The notes: a model not told the origin generated them from the letters alone. A stretch of DNA of 64,000 nucleotides from Desulfobacterales bacterium (GCA_021737275.1 JAIPEE010000011.1:1-64000), one strand, 5' to 3'. Counted from the stretch's first letter, positions 18,338 through 27,912 are shown. Translations and numbers: made by a program.

Positions 18338-20212
18338 ATGACCGAAATTGAACAACTCCTTCAGGATCTTGAAAAATATAACGATGCCTATCGTAAAGGC
18401 AAACCGCTGGTCTCCGACGACGAATATGATGACCTCGTTGAAAAGTTAAGATCGCTTGCCCCGGACCATCCTTATCTTCAGTATGTGGAACCGGAACAGT
18501 TTGACGGCAAACGTGAGATACGTCACCCTGTTGCAATGCTTTCCACAGAGAAAGCGTATACAAAAGAACAACTGGAAAGATTTGTTGCCCGTGTAAAAAA
18601 AGAGGCTGCTGAAATAGGCATTTATACGGTAACATTTCGTATTACACCCAAGCTGGATGGCCTTGCAGGCAGAGATGACGGTACGGTTCTGGCTTCTCGT
18701 GGGAATGGTGAAGTGGGATATGATATTACAAACGCTTTTACCAAGGGCATTGTCCCCTTTGGCGGGCGTGGTAAAGGTGTTGGCGAAATTGTTATCCGGA
18801 CCTCATATTTTGAAGAACACCTGTCGGCATATTTTGAACACCCACGGAATATGGTCGTTGGTATTGTTACATCTGATGTGGTAAATGAATTTGCTAAAAA
18901 AGCGCTTGAGGATCAAGTTGTTCAGTTTGTCCCGTATTCGGAATTGCAGAATCGTATTGTAACCGCAGATGAACTGGTGGACCGGATTGAGGAGATTACC
19001 AAAGAGCTGGCTTCCGATACGGATTTTCCCATGGATGGTATGGTTGCAGAAGTAGTTGAAGAAGATGTAAGGGAATATATGGCGGCCACGGCTCACCACT
19101 ACCGCTGGCAGATTGCCATTAAGTCCAAAGGTGAAACCGCTGTTACGGTTGTTGAAGACATTACCTGGCAGGTTGGGCGGACCGGCAGTATAACGCCGGT
19201 TATGAACGTTAAGCCCGTAACGCTTTCAGGCGCTACCATCAGAAATGTAACTGCTCATCATGCAGGTCTTATCCGTGACAGGCATATTGGTGCCGGTGCA
19301 GAAATAGAAATTATTCGAAGCGGTGAAGTCATTCCCAAACTTGAAAAAGTAATTACACCCTCGGATACATATCAACTGCCGGAAACATGCCCCTCCTGTG
19401 GAGAGGAATTGGACTGGGATAATGACTTTCTGAAATGCAGTAACTTTTTTTGCCGTGCAAAAACAGAACAGAAGATTTCACACTGGTTTAAAACCCTTGG
19501 GACAGCAGACTGGTTTGGTATAAAAACAATCCGGAAACTGGTTGATGCGAAGTTTGACAGTCTTGAAAAAATTTATGCCATGACTGAGAATGATTTTGTA
19601 GAGCTGGGTTTCGGGCCGGTTCAGTCAAAAAATCTTGCCGAAGCAATCGTTATCAGTAAAACAAAACAGGTTGAAGACTGGAGATTTCTGGCAGCATTCG
19701 GAATATCTGATCTTAGTAAAGGCGACAGCCGGAAGCTGCTTTCGTATTTCCACCTTGAAGAACTGTTGGATGTAAAAGAAGACCGGTTAGAAGCTATCCA
19801 TGGGTTTGGTGAACTGACAAGCCGGTCAATTGTAAATGGTATTGCCGCCATCAAAGATACCATGCGGCATATGCTGGCACTTGGGTTTAATCTTGAAAAA
19901 ACATCTCTTGCCGGCGAACGTGAAACACCAGATAGCCCTATATCCGGTAAATATATCGTATTTACCGGTAAAATGCTTCAGGGAAGCCGTGAAGAAATGC
20001 AGACCAGCGCACGAAAGCTTGGCGCAAAGGTTCAGACGGCTGTAAGCGCTAATACTGATTTTCTTGTCTGTGGCGAAAAAGTTGGTGCAACAAAGATCGC
20101 AAAAGCAGAAAAATCCGGTGCGGCAATTATTTCTGAAAAGGAATACCTAGAGTTGCTAAAATCCGGCAATAAAAAAGATCAGGTTCAAATTCAGCTTTTT
20201 CCCGATAGATAA
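18338..20212 (+). CDS. Divergent NAD-dependent DNA ligase (LigA-like)
   Basis: Seals DNA nicks using NAD+. The order of domains is that of LigA: an N-terminal Ia-like part (LVSDDEYDDLVEKLRSLAPDHP), adenylation domain with active-site Lys105 in ITPKLDGLAG, OB fold (WQVGRTGSITPVMNVKPV), zinc finger (CPSCGEELDWDNDFLKC...FFC), HhH region, and a C-terminal BRCT domain (GKYIVFTGKMLQGSREEM). Several normally strict motifs differ: ASRGNGEVGYDIT in place of TRGDGxxGEDVT, PRNMVVGIV in place of PRNAAAGSLRQ, and MDGMVAEV in place of xDGVVVKV. At 624 aa it is about 40-50 residues shorter than typical LigA. It may be a second, specialised ligase. The symbol is left blank because orthology to the essential ligA is uncertain. 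Confidence 0.85.
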   Translation: MTEIEQLLQDLEKYNDAYRKGKPLVSDDEYDDLVEKLRSLAPDHPYLQYVEPEQFDGKREIRHPVAMLSTEKAYTKEQLERFVARVKKEAAEIGIYTVTFRITPKLDGLAGRDDGTVLASRGNGEVGYDITNAFTKGIVPFGGRGKGVGEIVIRTSYFEEHLSAYFEHPRNMVVGIVTSDVVNEFAKKALEDQVVQFVPYSELQNRIVTADELVDRIEEITKELASDTDFPMDGMVAEVVEEDVREYMAATAHHYRWQIAIKSKGETAVTVVEDITWQVGRTGSITPVMNVKPVTLSGATIRNVTAHHAGLIRDRHIGAGAEIEIIRSGEVIPKLEKVITPSDTYQLPETCPSCGEELDWDNDFLKCSNFFCRAKTEQKISHWFKTLGTADWFGIKTIRKLVDAKFDSLEKIYAMTENDFVELGFGPVQSKNLAEAIVISKTKQVEDWRFLAAFGISDLSKGDSRKLLSYFHLEELLDVKEDRLEAIHGFGELTSRSIVNGIAAIKDTMRHMLALGFNLEKTSLAGERETPDSPISGKYIVFTGKMLQGSREEMQTSARKLGAKVQTAVSANTDFLVCGEKVGATKIAKAEKSGAAIISEKEYLELLKSGNKKDQVQIQLFPDR

Positions 20213-20315
20213 TATAATTAATTAAGTTTGAACCGGATTAGCAGAAATAGTATAATTATCACCCAACTATATTTTATGTTAAAACACTTTTAATTTATAT
20301 TAAGGAACACTTTGG

Positions 20316-20582
20316 ATGACAGAACCGATAACCGCTGATCAGATTGAAGAAGCTCTTTTTGATTTTATTAAGTCAAAACTTGTTGCGCCTGGTGTTGATT
20401 TTGATAGTGATACAAAGCTTGCTGATATAGGGATAGACTCCATATCCCTTGTTGAATTGCTTTTATTCCTCGAAAGAAGTTTTAGTATTCGCATTCCGGA
20501 TTCCGACCTTACCCGTAAAAATCTTTTGACAATCAATACACTTGCCGTATGTGCGAGTCGCTATGAATCGGTTATCTTGTGA
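20316..20582 (+). CDS. Acyl carrier protein
   Basis: A small acidic carrier, 88 aa. The phosphopantetheine attachment motif is DIGIDSISLVELLL with Ser42. It differs from the two ACPs of the minus-strand cluster (which have GLDSLD) and looks more like a dedicated peptidyl/acyl carrier of a specialised pathway. AAGGAAC lies upstream of the ATG. Its TGA overlaps the GTG start of the next gene (GTGA), so translation is coupled. It is the first gene of a five-gene plus-strand operon with a condensation-type acyltransferase, a B12-binding radical SAM enzyme, an FAD oxidoreductase and an AMP ligase. Confidence 0.9.
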   Translation: MTEPITADQIEEALFDFIKSKLVAPGVDFDSDTKLADIGIDSISLVELLLFLERSFSIRIPDSDLTRKNLLTINTLAVCASRYESVIL

Positions 20583-21913
20583 GTAAAAATCAAGATTCAA
20601 CCGATTTACTACCTGGGAAAATTCGTCTGACAGGCGGCGATTATTTCTTGCTGGCGCTTGATAACAAGAGCGACACTACTACCCGGACCCGGTTAAGTGG
20701 AAATATTTGTCAACTTCTGATAACGCTCTCTTATCCGGTTGATCCTGATCGCCTGAGATCAGTACTTGCGCAGTCATCGTTTGCTCAATGGCTTCATGGA
20801 CTCTGTTTTTCACGCCCCTTACCATTTATGAATCCACGCTGGCTTGCAAATCGTCATGGTGAATCAATTCCAGTGAAGACACACAGATCGGAATCATCCG
20901 GTAAAAACAGCGAAAAACACGGCAATATAAGGTTTGATTTATTTGATAAGGAATCTGAAGGCACCGGAGTGCTGTTTACCTGGCCTCATGCATTGATGGA
21001 TGCACGTGGCGCAGAGGTTTTTATACAGAACCTTAATATAGTTGAAAAGGATGGCCATGACCGTGACGGCCTGATAAACCTGAGGCATTGTGATTCCTTA
21101 CTCCGTCGGATACAGTCAATGAAGACATTCGGATCCCGTATGAATAAAGCTCGCAGATCCGTTCACTATATTACTAACGCCAGCCGTGAACCCTTAGCAG
21201 CTTTTTCACCAATCAACAGTTTGTCTTCCGGAGCAACTCAATCGACCCGAATTATTTTTTTCAATGAAGATGAAACTTCTCATATTGAAGAGCAGTGCTA
21301 TATATCCGGCGCCAATTTTATGAAAAGTCTTTTTTTCATGGCTGCTTCAATAAAGGCGGTAAAGGCGTGCTTATCCAAGCGTAACATAAAAGAGGGTGCC
21401 ATTGTTGTTCCTGTTCCTAAAAATCTGCGATTACGTGGGAAGCCGGGTCCGGCTTTTGCAAATCATATCTCAACCATGACTTACCGTGTCGATAAAGATG
21501 AGGCAATCAGTGTTTCACATATCGTATCGATCCTGAAAGAACAGATGATGAACCAGATGCGGGCAGGAATCCCCGAAGATTACGAGTTGATGATGAACCT
21601 GTTTCGCCGGATGCCGCTTTCTCAGTATTCAAAGATTTTGAGGGGGCCGACTAAGGGGAAAATTGCGACATTCTTTTTTTCTGATGTAGGTGAAAGCTTT
21701 AAGGGCATGGATACTTTTCTCAGTGTTCCCGTAAAGGATGTGACACACTTTGCACCGGTGGGGTTTCCTCCGGGATTGGCTATTGTTTTTATGCGGTATA
21801 AAGGGATGTTACGAACTGTTATTTCATATGTTAAGGATTGTTTTGAGAAGATGGATATTGATTTAATGGAAAGTGCTTTGAGGCAGGGGCTACTGGATGA
21901 AGGACGCCGATGA
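20579..21913 (+). CDS. Condensation-domain-like acyltransferase
   Basis: A 444-aa protein resembling the CoA-dependent acyltransferase/NRPS condensation superfamily. The active-site motif appears as WPHALMDARGAEVF (His136, Asp140), a variant of HHxxxDG with only the second His kept. A later segment, VPVPKNLRLRGKPGPAFANHIST, fits the floor-loop region of WS/DGAT-like and condensation enzymes. No signal peptide or membrane helix. GTG start overlapping the ACP stop, and its own stop overlaps the radical SAM gene (ATGA). By context it probably transfers an ACP- or CoA-bound acyl group to an alcohol or amine acceptor. The acceptor is not predictable from sequence. Confidence 0.7.
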   Translation: MSKNQDSTDLLPGKIRLTGGDYFLLALDNKSDTTTRTRLSGNICQLLITLSYPVDPDRLRSVLAQSSFAQWLHGLCFSRPLPFMNPRWLANRHGESIPVKTHRSESSGKNSEKHGNIRFDLFDKESEGTGVLFTWPHALMDARGAEVFIQNLNIVEKDGHDRDGLINLRHCDSLLRRIQSMKTFGSRMNKARRSVHYITNASREPLAAFSPINSLSSGATQSTRIIFFNEDETSHIEEQCYISGANFMKSLFFMAASIKAVKACLSKRNIKEGAIVVPVPKNLRLRGKPGPAFANHISTMTYRVDKDEAISVSHIVSILKEQMMNQMRAGIPEDYELMMNLFRRMPLSQYSKILRGPTKGKIATFFFSDVGESFKGMDTFLSVPVKDVTHFAPVGFPPGLAIVFMRYKGMLRTVISYVKDCFEKMDIDLMESALRQGLLDEGRR

Positions 21914-23310
21914 AGATTCTTTTGATTTCCGTTAACCGTGAGCGAATGCCTTATCCTGTGGCACCTATTGGCGCATTATATATTGTTTCCGCTGTAAAGA
22001 AGGCGGGCCATGAAGTGGATTTTCTGGATATGGCTTTTGTGAAATTCGCCCTTCGTGTTATTAAATCTAAATTAAAATCAGCATCTTATGATGTTATTGC
22101 GCTAAGCATACGAAACCTGGATGATTGTTCTTTTTGCAACCGGAAAAGTTATGTTGAAAATACGAAAAATATTGTTGATGCAATCCGACGTTGGAGTGAT
22201 GCGCCATTGGTACTGGGCGGGAGCGGCTTTTCCGTTTCTCCCAAGCAGTGGCTTGAGAATCTGAAGGCACCGTATGGTGTGGTTGGTGAGGGAGAGCACG
22301 CCTTTATTCAACTGCTTGATCGGTTAACTGCGGGTAAAACGCCTGAAGGAATTCCCGGAGTCGTCTCTTCTGATCGTGGCTCAGTTTATCAGCCGCCTGA
22401 TTTTTTATCGGATATGTCAGTAAGGGATGTCTCTTTTCCTGCACATGAACGCTGTGAATATAGACGCTATCAGAAGTATGGCGGTTTTGTCAGTATTCAG
22501 TCAAAACGGGGGTGTCCCTTCAAATGTATTTACTGTGTATATTCTGCCCTGGAAGGAACCGCTTACCGGTTGCGTCCCCCTGTAGAAGTGGTTGATGAAA
22601 TAACACAGATTCAAGGGGATCAGAAAAGCGACTGTTTCTTTTTTACCGACAGTGTTTTTAATTCACCCTGCACCCATGCAATGGATATTTGTCAGGAAAT
22701 CATTCGACGTAATTTAAAAATTAAGTGGATGGCATACTGCAATCCGGTTGGTTTTGATGCGCAACTTGCAAAAGCCATGATTCAATCCGGTTGTGTGGGG
22801 GTAGAGTTCGGTCTGGATAGTGCCGTTGATAAGATGCTGGATGCCCTGGGAAAACCTTTTAACGAACGGGATATTATCACCTGCTTTGATGCTGCAAATC
22901 AGAATAAACTTCCTTTTGCCGTTCACCTTTTGTTTGGCGGTCCGGGTGAAACACTTGATGATATTTATCAGGCACAACAAATTCTCAATAACTGTGCCCC
23001 TGCAAAGGCTGTTTTCGGGTCTGTTGGTATTCGTATTTATGAAAATACCGCTATAGCAGAGATCGCCCTTAATGAGGGTATAATCAATCAGCAGACAAAT
23101 TTTTTTGAGCCGGTATACTATCTGGCTGAATCGTTAGGCAGTGAACCTGTAACAGCCATTGACGCCATCGCACGGGAACGTTATGAATGGACAACACCGG
23201 TAGATTGGAATAAGCGTTCCATGCAGCTTATCCAGAAACTGATAAACCGGTGGGGCAGTCATCCCCAATGGCTAAATATTCGCAATTATGGAAAACATAT
23301 GAGGCGGTAA
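21910..23310 (+). CDS. B12-binding radical SAM protein
   Basis: A cobalamin-dependent-type radical SAM enzyme. The N-terminal Rossmann-like B12-binding domain (about 1-150) contains ERMPYPVAPIGALYIVSAVKKAGHEVDFLD and PLVLGGSGFSVSP. The radical SAM core has the 4Fe-4S ligands RGCPFKCIYC (Cys202, Cys206, Cys209), followed by FFTDSVFNSP and FGLDSAVDKMLDALGK. The canonical DxHxxG B12 motif is not visible, as in many class-B relatives. It is a homologue of the gene at 37103-38479 in the minus-strand cluster: both share the PYPV...PLG-type opening, LSIRN, VLGGSG and GEGE blocks. Expected chemistry includes C-methylation, cyclisation or other radical C-C chemistry on a lipid-like substrate. The substrate is unknown. 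Confidence 0.88.
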   Translation: MKILLISVNRERMPYPVAPIGALYIVSAVKKAGHEVDFLDMAFVKFALRVIKSKLKSASYDVIALSIRNLDDCSFCNRKSYVENTKNIVDAIRRWSDAPLVLGGSGFSVSPKQWLENLKAPYGVVGEGEHAFIQLLDRLTAGKTPEGIPGVVSSDRGSVYQPPDFLSDMSVRDVSFPAHERCEYRRYQKYGGFVSIQSKRGCPFKCIYCVYSALEGTAYRLRPPVEVVDEITQIQGDQKSDCFFFTDSVFNSPCTHAMDICQEIIRRNLKIKWMAYCNPVGFDAQLAKAMIQSGCVGVEFGLDSAVDKMLDALGKPFNERDIITCFDAANQNKLPFAVHLLFGGPGETLDDIYQAQQILNNCAPAKAVFGSVGIRIYENTAIAEIALNEGIINQQTNFFEPVYYLAESLGSEPVTAIDAIARERYEWTTPVDWNKRSMQLIQKLINRWGSHPQWLNIRNYGKHMRR

Positions 23311-23321
23311 ACAAATTTGAT

Positions 23322-24518
23322 ATGAAGTCGGAAATCCGAAAATGTGATGTGCTTGTTGTTGGCGCAGGTGCAGCAGGGATCGGCGCAGCTGTTGGTGCGG
23401 CGAGGCAGGGTGCGCATGTGCTCGTGATCGAAAAATATGGATTTCCCGGGGGGTTAGCTACTGCCGGTTTGGTGGGCATGATCTGCGGCCTCTACCAGAG
23501 GGGTGGAGACAATGCCAGATATATTAGTAACGGTTTTGCAAAAGAGTTTGCTGAACGGTTAACGGCTTTGCCTGAAATATTTCCATGTAAACTGTTAGAG
23601 GGCCTTTGGGTGCTTCCCTACGATCTTGCAGATTTTGGACAGGTCGCCAATACCGTTGTTTGTCAGGAAAAGACAATAGAACCGGTTTATCATGGTGTTG
23701 TGGCCGGCGTTAATACTGAGGCGGAGCATGTTAGTAACGTTCATACATTGGTCTGGAATCGTAATATCACTTTTGAGCCAACAAGTGTTGTTGACTGTAC
23801 GGGAGAAGCTACGGTTATTGCACTTGCCGGAGGCGCAACCGTTAAAAACACTATTGATCAAAACCCGGCCATACTGTTTGATATGACAGGTGCTACTACT
23901 AACCTTTGTAAACAATCTGATCGCCTTGCTGTTATGCGTAAAATTGTAAACGCAGTGGAACAAAAGAGGCTTCCGGAAATATGTCGCGGTATTTCATTTG
24001 TGCCGACGGTCAGAGGCGGGCAATATGTTCGCCTTAAATTGCCGCTTAAGTTTAATGAAGCGCGTCACTGGAACAGTCTTTCTCATCTTGAGACCGAAAC
24101 CCGTCTTATGGCCAATACACTCAGCCGATTTTTTGTTGAAGGCGTGCCCATGTTCAAACATGCCCGATTACGGTTAGCTTCGCAGGTTGGTATTCGTGCA
24201 GGGCGTCGTGCTGTTGGAAAGTCTACGTTAACAGAAAAAGATGTCCTTGAATGTCGTAAATACGATGATACGGCGGCACGTAATGCATGGCCAATAGAAA
24301 TCTGGAGCGATGGCGGGAGTCCTGAGATAAAGCATTTACCAGAGGGAGATTACTATGATATCCCGATGGGGTGCCTGATTTCTGAAAATCTGGAAAATAT
24401 GTATATGGCCGGACGATGCCTGTCCGCAACAGATGAAGCGATTGCATCCGCTCGTGTCATCAGTGCGGCGCTGGATACCGGATATGCGGCAGGAGCGGCG
24501 GCAGCTAAGTCAGGGTGA
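23322..24518 (+). CDS. FAD-dependent oxidoreductase
   Basis: A flavoprotein of the FAD_oxidored/GIDA-like group (PF12831 type). The dinucleotide-binding motif CDVLVVGAGAAGIGAAVGAAR is at the N-terminus, with EKYGFPGGLATAGLVGMICG next to it. The C-terminal FAD contact reads NMYMAGRCLSATDEAIASARVI. The track start (GTG 23250) overlaps the upstream gene by 60 bp. ATG 23268 and ATG 23322 are the realistic options, and 23322 leaves a clean gap after the radical SAM stop with GAGGCGG upstream. It is likely to oxidise or reduce a carrier- or lipid-bound intermediate of this operon. It is not related in sequence to the CrtI-like enzyme at 46510. Confidence 0.8.
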   Translation: MKSEIRKCDVLVVGAGAAGIGAAVGAARQGAHVLVIEKYGFPGGLATAGLVGMICGLYQRGGDNARYISNGFAKEFAERLTALPEIFPCKLLEGLWVLPYDLADFGQVANTVVCQEKTIEPVYHGVVAGVNTEAEHVSNVHTLVWNRNITFEPTSVVDCTGEATVIALAGGATVKNTIDQNPAILFDMTGATTNLCKQSDRLAVMRKIVNAVEQKRLPEICRGISFVPTVRGGQYVRLKLPLKFNEARHWNSLSHLETETRLMANTLSRFFVEGVPMFKHARLRLASQVGIRAGRRAVGKSTLTEKDVLECRKYDDTAARNAWPIEIWSDGGSPEIKHLPEGDYYDIPMGCLISENLENMYMAGRCLSATDEAIASARVISAALDTGYAAGAAAAKSG

Positions 24519-24549
24519 ATAAAACACAGGTGCTTTTATTGAACATATT

Positions 24550-26010
24550 ATGTCGGGAAACTTATTAATGAAAGTAACGGATATTCCATATCAGTCTGCT
24601 GAAAAATGGCCTGAACAGACTGCGATTATAGATAAGTCCGGATCACTGAGCTATGCTGATCTTGCAGAAAATATTGCCCGGTCAACGAAGCATTTAAAGG
24701 GTCTGGGCATTAAATCGGGTCATGGTGTGGGTGTGATGGCAGATAACGGGCGTGAATTTGTTATAAGCGCTTTTGCGGCCCTTGGCTGCGGGGCTACGGT
24801 AATGCCTGTCTGGCGGCAGATGAAAAATGCTGAACTGCTTGAAATGTTTAATGATGCGCCTATTCAAGCTATAATTCATGATTCCCGGGATGCTCATCGT
24901 TTCGATGAATCATCGGCGGATGTACCCATTCCCGGTGCCGGAACCATGAAACTGTCCTGGACCAATAATGAAGCTGGTGCCGCTTTTGCTTCTTTTGTGG
25001 ACGATCCGGCTTTTGTCCGATTTACTTCCGGAACAACCGGCAAGTCAAAGGGTGTTGTCCTTTCCCATAAGGGTGTTATTGAGCGTACGTATGCATCAAA
25101 TCGGTTGATTGGTCTTAATAATACGGACAAAATAATATGGGTGCTTCCCATGGCATTTCATTTTTTTGTGTCAATTGTTTTGTACCTGCGATATGGTTGT
25201 ACCATCATTGTCTGTCAGGATCATCTTGCTGAAACAATTCTTGATGCTGCAAATGATCACCAGGCTACCGTTCTTTATGCTTCACCAATGCACATTCGCA
25301 TGCTTACAGCGGACAAATCCGGACGCGGTTTTCCAAACCTGCGTTATGCCATCTCAACATCCTCAGGATTACCGCAACCGCTTTTTCAGACTTTTCATGA
25401 ACGGTTTGGCATTCCTGTTTCTCAGGCATATGGTATTATTGAAATAGGATTACCTCTGATTAATCTGGCCGCTCCTGTTGAGCGTCCTGATTCGGTCGGT
25501 AAACCTCAACCGGATTATGATGTTGCGATACTGGATGATAATTGTTGTGAAGTTCCCCGGGGTGAGATCGGACATCTGGCCTTTCGCGGGCCGGGCCTGT
25601 TTTCCGGCTATCTCGATCCCCCGCGACTGAGCAGCGAAGTTTTGAAAAATGGCTGGTTCTTTACGGGAGATATGGCGTCTGTTGATCATGAAAATTTTGT
25701 TTCAGTGAAGGGGCGGTGTAATGCGATGATTAATGTTGCCGGCAACAAAGTTTTTCCTGAAGAAGTTGAATCGGTTCTACTTCAGCATTCTGCTGTGGCG
25801 AAAGCGCATGTTTTCGGCCGGACACATTATATGATGGGTGAAGCTGTTTTTGCTGAAGTATCTTTGTACGATAAATATGAAACCATACCGGAACATGAAC
25901 TTATCACATTCTGCCGTGATCGGCTGTCATTTTTTAAAACCCCTCAAAAAATCTTCTTTACAACAGATATTGATGAAACAGCGAGCGGTAAAATCAAGAG
26001 AAACGTATGA
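24550..26010 (+). CDS. AMP-dependent acyl-CoA/acyl-ACP ligase
   Basis: An ANL-superfamily adenylating enzyme, 486 aa, soluble. P-loop FTSGTTGKSKGVVLSHKG (about residues 157-174), A5-type region SQAYGIIEIGLP, hinge GWFFTGDMASVDHENFVSVKGR, and the C-terminal catalytic Lys region TDIDETASGKIKRN. It presumably activates a carboxylic acid and loads it on the operon's ACP or on CoA. The start could be ATG 24550 or ATG 24568. It is the last gene of the operon, with 260 bp of AT-rich non-coding DNA after it. It is distinct from the PaaK-like ligase at 42915. Confidence 0.9.
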   Translation: MSGNLLMKVTDIPYQSAEKWPEQTAIIDKSGSLSYADLAENIARSTKHLKGLGIKSGHGVGVMADNGREFVISAFAALGCGATVMPVWRQMKNAELLEMFNDAPIQAIIHDSRDAHRFDESSADVPIPGAGTMKLSWTNNEAGAAFASFVDDPAFVRFTSGTTGKSKGVVLSHKGVIERTYASNRLIGLNNTDKIIWVLPMAFHFFVSIVLYLRYGCTIIVCQDHLAETILDAANDHQATVLYASPMHIRMLTADKSGRGFPNLRYAISTSSGLPQPLFQTFHERFGIPVSQAYGIIEIGLPLINLAAPVERPDSVGKPQPDYDVAILDDNCCEVPRGEIGHLAFRGPGLFSGYLDPPRLSSEVLKNGWFFTGDMASVDHENFVSVKGRCNAMINVAGNKVFPEEVESVLLQHSAVAKAHVFGRTHYMMGEAVFAEVSLYDKYETIPEHELITFCRDRLSFFKTPQKIFFTTDIDETASGKIKRNV

Positions 26011-26271
26011 GCGGTATTTTTAAACGTTAATTGAGATGTTGACTATTGTGGATTGGATAATCCCATATTGTAAATTCCTGAAATATTTATAATTTTATTT
26101 GATCATTTATTATATTCTGATGTATAATCTATTTTTATGATTTCATTTTTTTCAACCAGGTCGTTAATTTACATTTTTTAAGCTTTCCAAATAGTACGGG
26201 AGTCCATTTTTTTGAGTTACGCTGTATTTTTATTTTAAATATTCATTAAACGTTCTTTCAAGGAGGTAAAA

Positions 26272-27081
26272 ATGGATGATGTGATGTTCAGAATTCAGGG
26301 TTTATTGACAGAATTCGGTTTAAAAATATTGATCGCACTGGCTATTTTTATAATTGGCCGCTGGGTTGCAAAAGGAATCAGAAAGATTGTCAGAAAACTT
26401 CTTTCCAAAGGTAATGCAGATGAAACAATTGTAAAATTTGCCGGGAATATTACCTATGTTATTCTCATGATTTTTGTTATCCTTGCTGCGGTCAGTAAGC
26501 TGGGCGTACAGACCACTTCGCTGATTGCCGTACTTGGCGCTGCCGGTTTAGCTGTTGGTCTGGCATTGCAGGGATCTCTTTCAAACTTCGCTTCCGGAAT
26601 TTTAATGATTGCGTTCAGACCATTTAAAGCAGGTGATTATATCGAGGGCGCCGGCACCGGCGGGGTTGTTGATGAGATTGGTATTTTTGCCACCATCATT
26701 AAAACACCGGATAACAAAAAGGTCATTATCCCGAACTCAAATCTAACAAGCGATACAATTACCAATTTCACCGCAATGGGAACCAGGCGTATTGATCTTG
26801 TGGTTGGCGTCAGTTACAGTGATGATATTGATAAGGTTAAGCGTACGCTCCAGGATATCCTTAAAGCTGAATCCAGGCTCCTTGCAGATCCGGCCCCAAA
26901 GATCGGTCTGGTTGAAATGGCTGATAGCAGTGTGAATTTTGTGGTTCGCCCATGGGTAAAATCTGATGATTACTGGGATACCTTTTTCGATCTGCAGGAA
27001 ACCATTAAAAAACGTTTTGATAAGGAAGGTATATCAATTCCATTTCCACAGCGGGATGTTCATATGTATCAGCATCCGTGA
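26272..27081 (+). CDS. Small-conductance mechanosensitive channel (MscS family)
   Basis: An inner-membrane turgor-release channel. Three N-terminal membrane helices precede the pore-lining TM3, which is rich in Gly/Ala (LGAAGLAVGLALQGSLSNFASGI). The beta domain follows (FKAGDYIEGAGTGGVVDEIGIFATIIKTPDNKKVIIPNSNL), and a cytoplasmic alpha/beta domain ends FPQRDVHMYQHP. It is 269 aa, close to E. coli MscS (286). A strong ribosome site AAGGAGG stands before the ATG. It is a single gene between the lipid operon and an exported protein. Confidence 0.94.
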   Translation: MDDVMFRIQGLLTEFGLKILIALAIFIIGRWVAKGIRKIVRKLLSKGNADETIVKFAGNITYVILMIFVILAAVSKLGVQTTSLIAVLGAAGLAVGLALQGSLSNFASGILMIAFRPFKAGDYIEGAGTGGVVDEIGIFATIIKTPDNKKVIIPNSNLTSDTITNFTAMGTRRIDLVVGVSYSDDIDKVKRTLQDILKAESRLLADPAPKIGLVEMADSSVNFVVRPWVKSDDYWDTFFDLQETIKKRFDKEGISIPFPQRDVHMYQHP

Positions 27082-27175
27082 TAAACGGTAATTATGATAA
27101 ATTGACACCATAAGTAATTTTAGTATTAAAATTTATTTTGTAAAATATCTTGCCATTTTTTTTCAGGAGAAAAAT

Positions 27176-27739
27176 ATGAGAACTGCCGTATCAATTATGA
27201 TTGTGTTTTATATCTGCTGTTGTATACCGGTCAGTATATTTGCTGCGGGTGAAGAAATAGATTTGATGAGTGAACCTAACGTTTATACGCTTGTTTCACT
27301 GCACCCTGATGAACAAAACAACAGACTTTATACCGTAAACTATCAACTTCCCGGGTTTATTCCTATGTGTTCTGCCGTAGAAATTTTAAGCCTGAATGAT
27401 AAAAAACTTACATTCAAAGTAATTGGCAGAAACAAAACCTACACATATCTTTACCATAAAACATCACCTGAGTCTCTTAAAGAACATTTAAACAAATTTT
27501 TTGGTCCGAAATGCAATAATGCCGAAGTTAAAAAACTGAGTGAGGTTGATCAAAATGGTATTAGTATGGGAAGGGCGTCGATTGGTATGACTAAAAAAGG
27601 AGTTCTTTATGCACTTGGATATCCGCCAATGCATGTAACCTATTCTCTGGATATGAATGTTTGGACATACTGGAAAAATCGATTTGTAAAAATGGAAATT
27701 GAATTTGACAAAAATGGCCTTGTAACTGCAATACGGTAA
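27176..27739 (+). CDS. Exported protein with SmpA/BamE-like C-terminal segment
   Basis: A 187-aa secreted protein. The signal peptide (about residues 1-24) ends near SIFAAGEE. The C-terminal part (ISMGRASIGMTKKGVLYALGYPPMHVT...WTYWKNRF) looks like the 'GMTKxxVxxxLGxP' repeat of SmpA/OmlA/BamE-type envelope proteins, here followed by the usual aromatic strand. The N-terminal part is unrecognised. CAGGAGAAA gives a good ribosome site. It converges with the minus-strand lipoprotein on a shared hairpin. Confidence 0.7.
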   Translation: MRTAVSIMIVFYICCCIPVSIFAAGEEIDLMSEPNVYTLVSLHPDEQNNRLYTVNYQLPGFIPMCSAVEILSLNDKKLTFKVIGRNKTYTYLYHKTSPESLKEHLNKFFGPKCNNAEVKKLSEVDQNGISMGRASIGMTKKGVLYALGYPPMHVTYSLDMNVWTYWKNRFVKMEIEFDKNGLVTAIR

Positions 27740-27859
27740 CGTTGTATATCAAGAACAGTTTATATATCTGATGAGAAAGCATGAGATTAATTACAATAAG
27801 TTGGAGTATCAGATGGCCCGACGGTTTTATAACCGGCTGAACGTTATAAATGCAATAAT

Positions 27860-27912
27860 AACCCCGATTGAATACTAATTCCTGTTTCAGGTGTCGTATT
27901 GAATCGGGGTTT
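27860..27912. terminator. Hairpin terminator between convergent genes
   Basis: AACCCCGATTGAATAC pairs with GTATTGAATCGGGGTT with one mismatch, loop 20 nt. It lies 120 bp after the plus-strand gene and 50 bp before the end of the minus-strand lipoprotein gene. T-runs are short on both sides, so it is probably a bidirectional terminator of moderate strength. Confidence 0.6.

Noticed and set aside
26011-26271. Possible riboswitch before mscS
   Set aside because: The 260-bp leader is AT-rich, and I could not find a conserved aptamer core or terminator-like switch.
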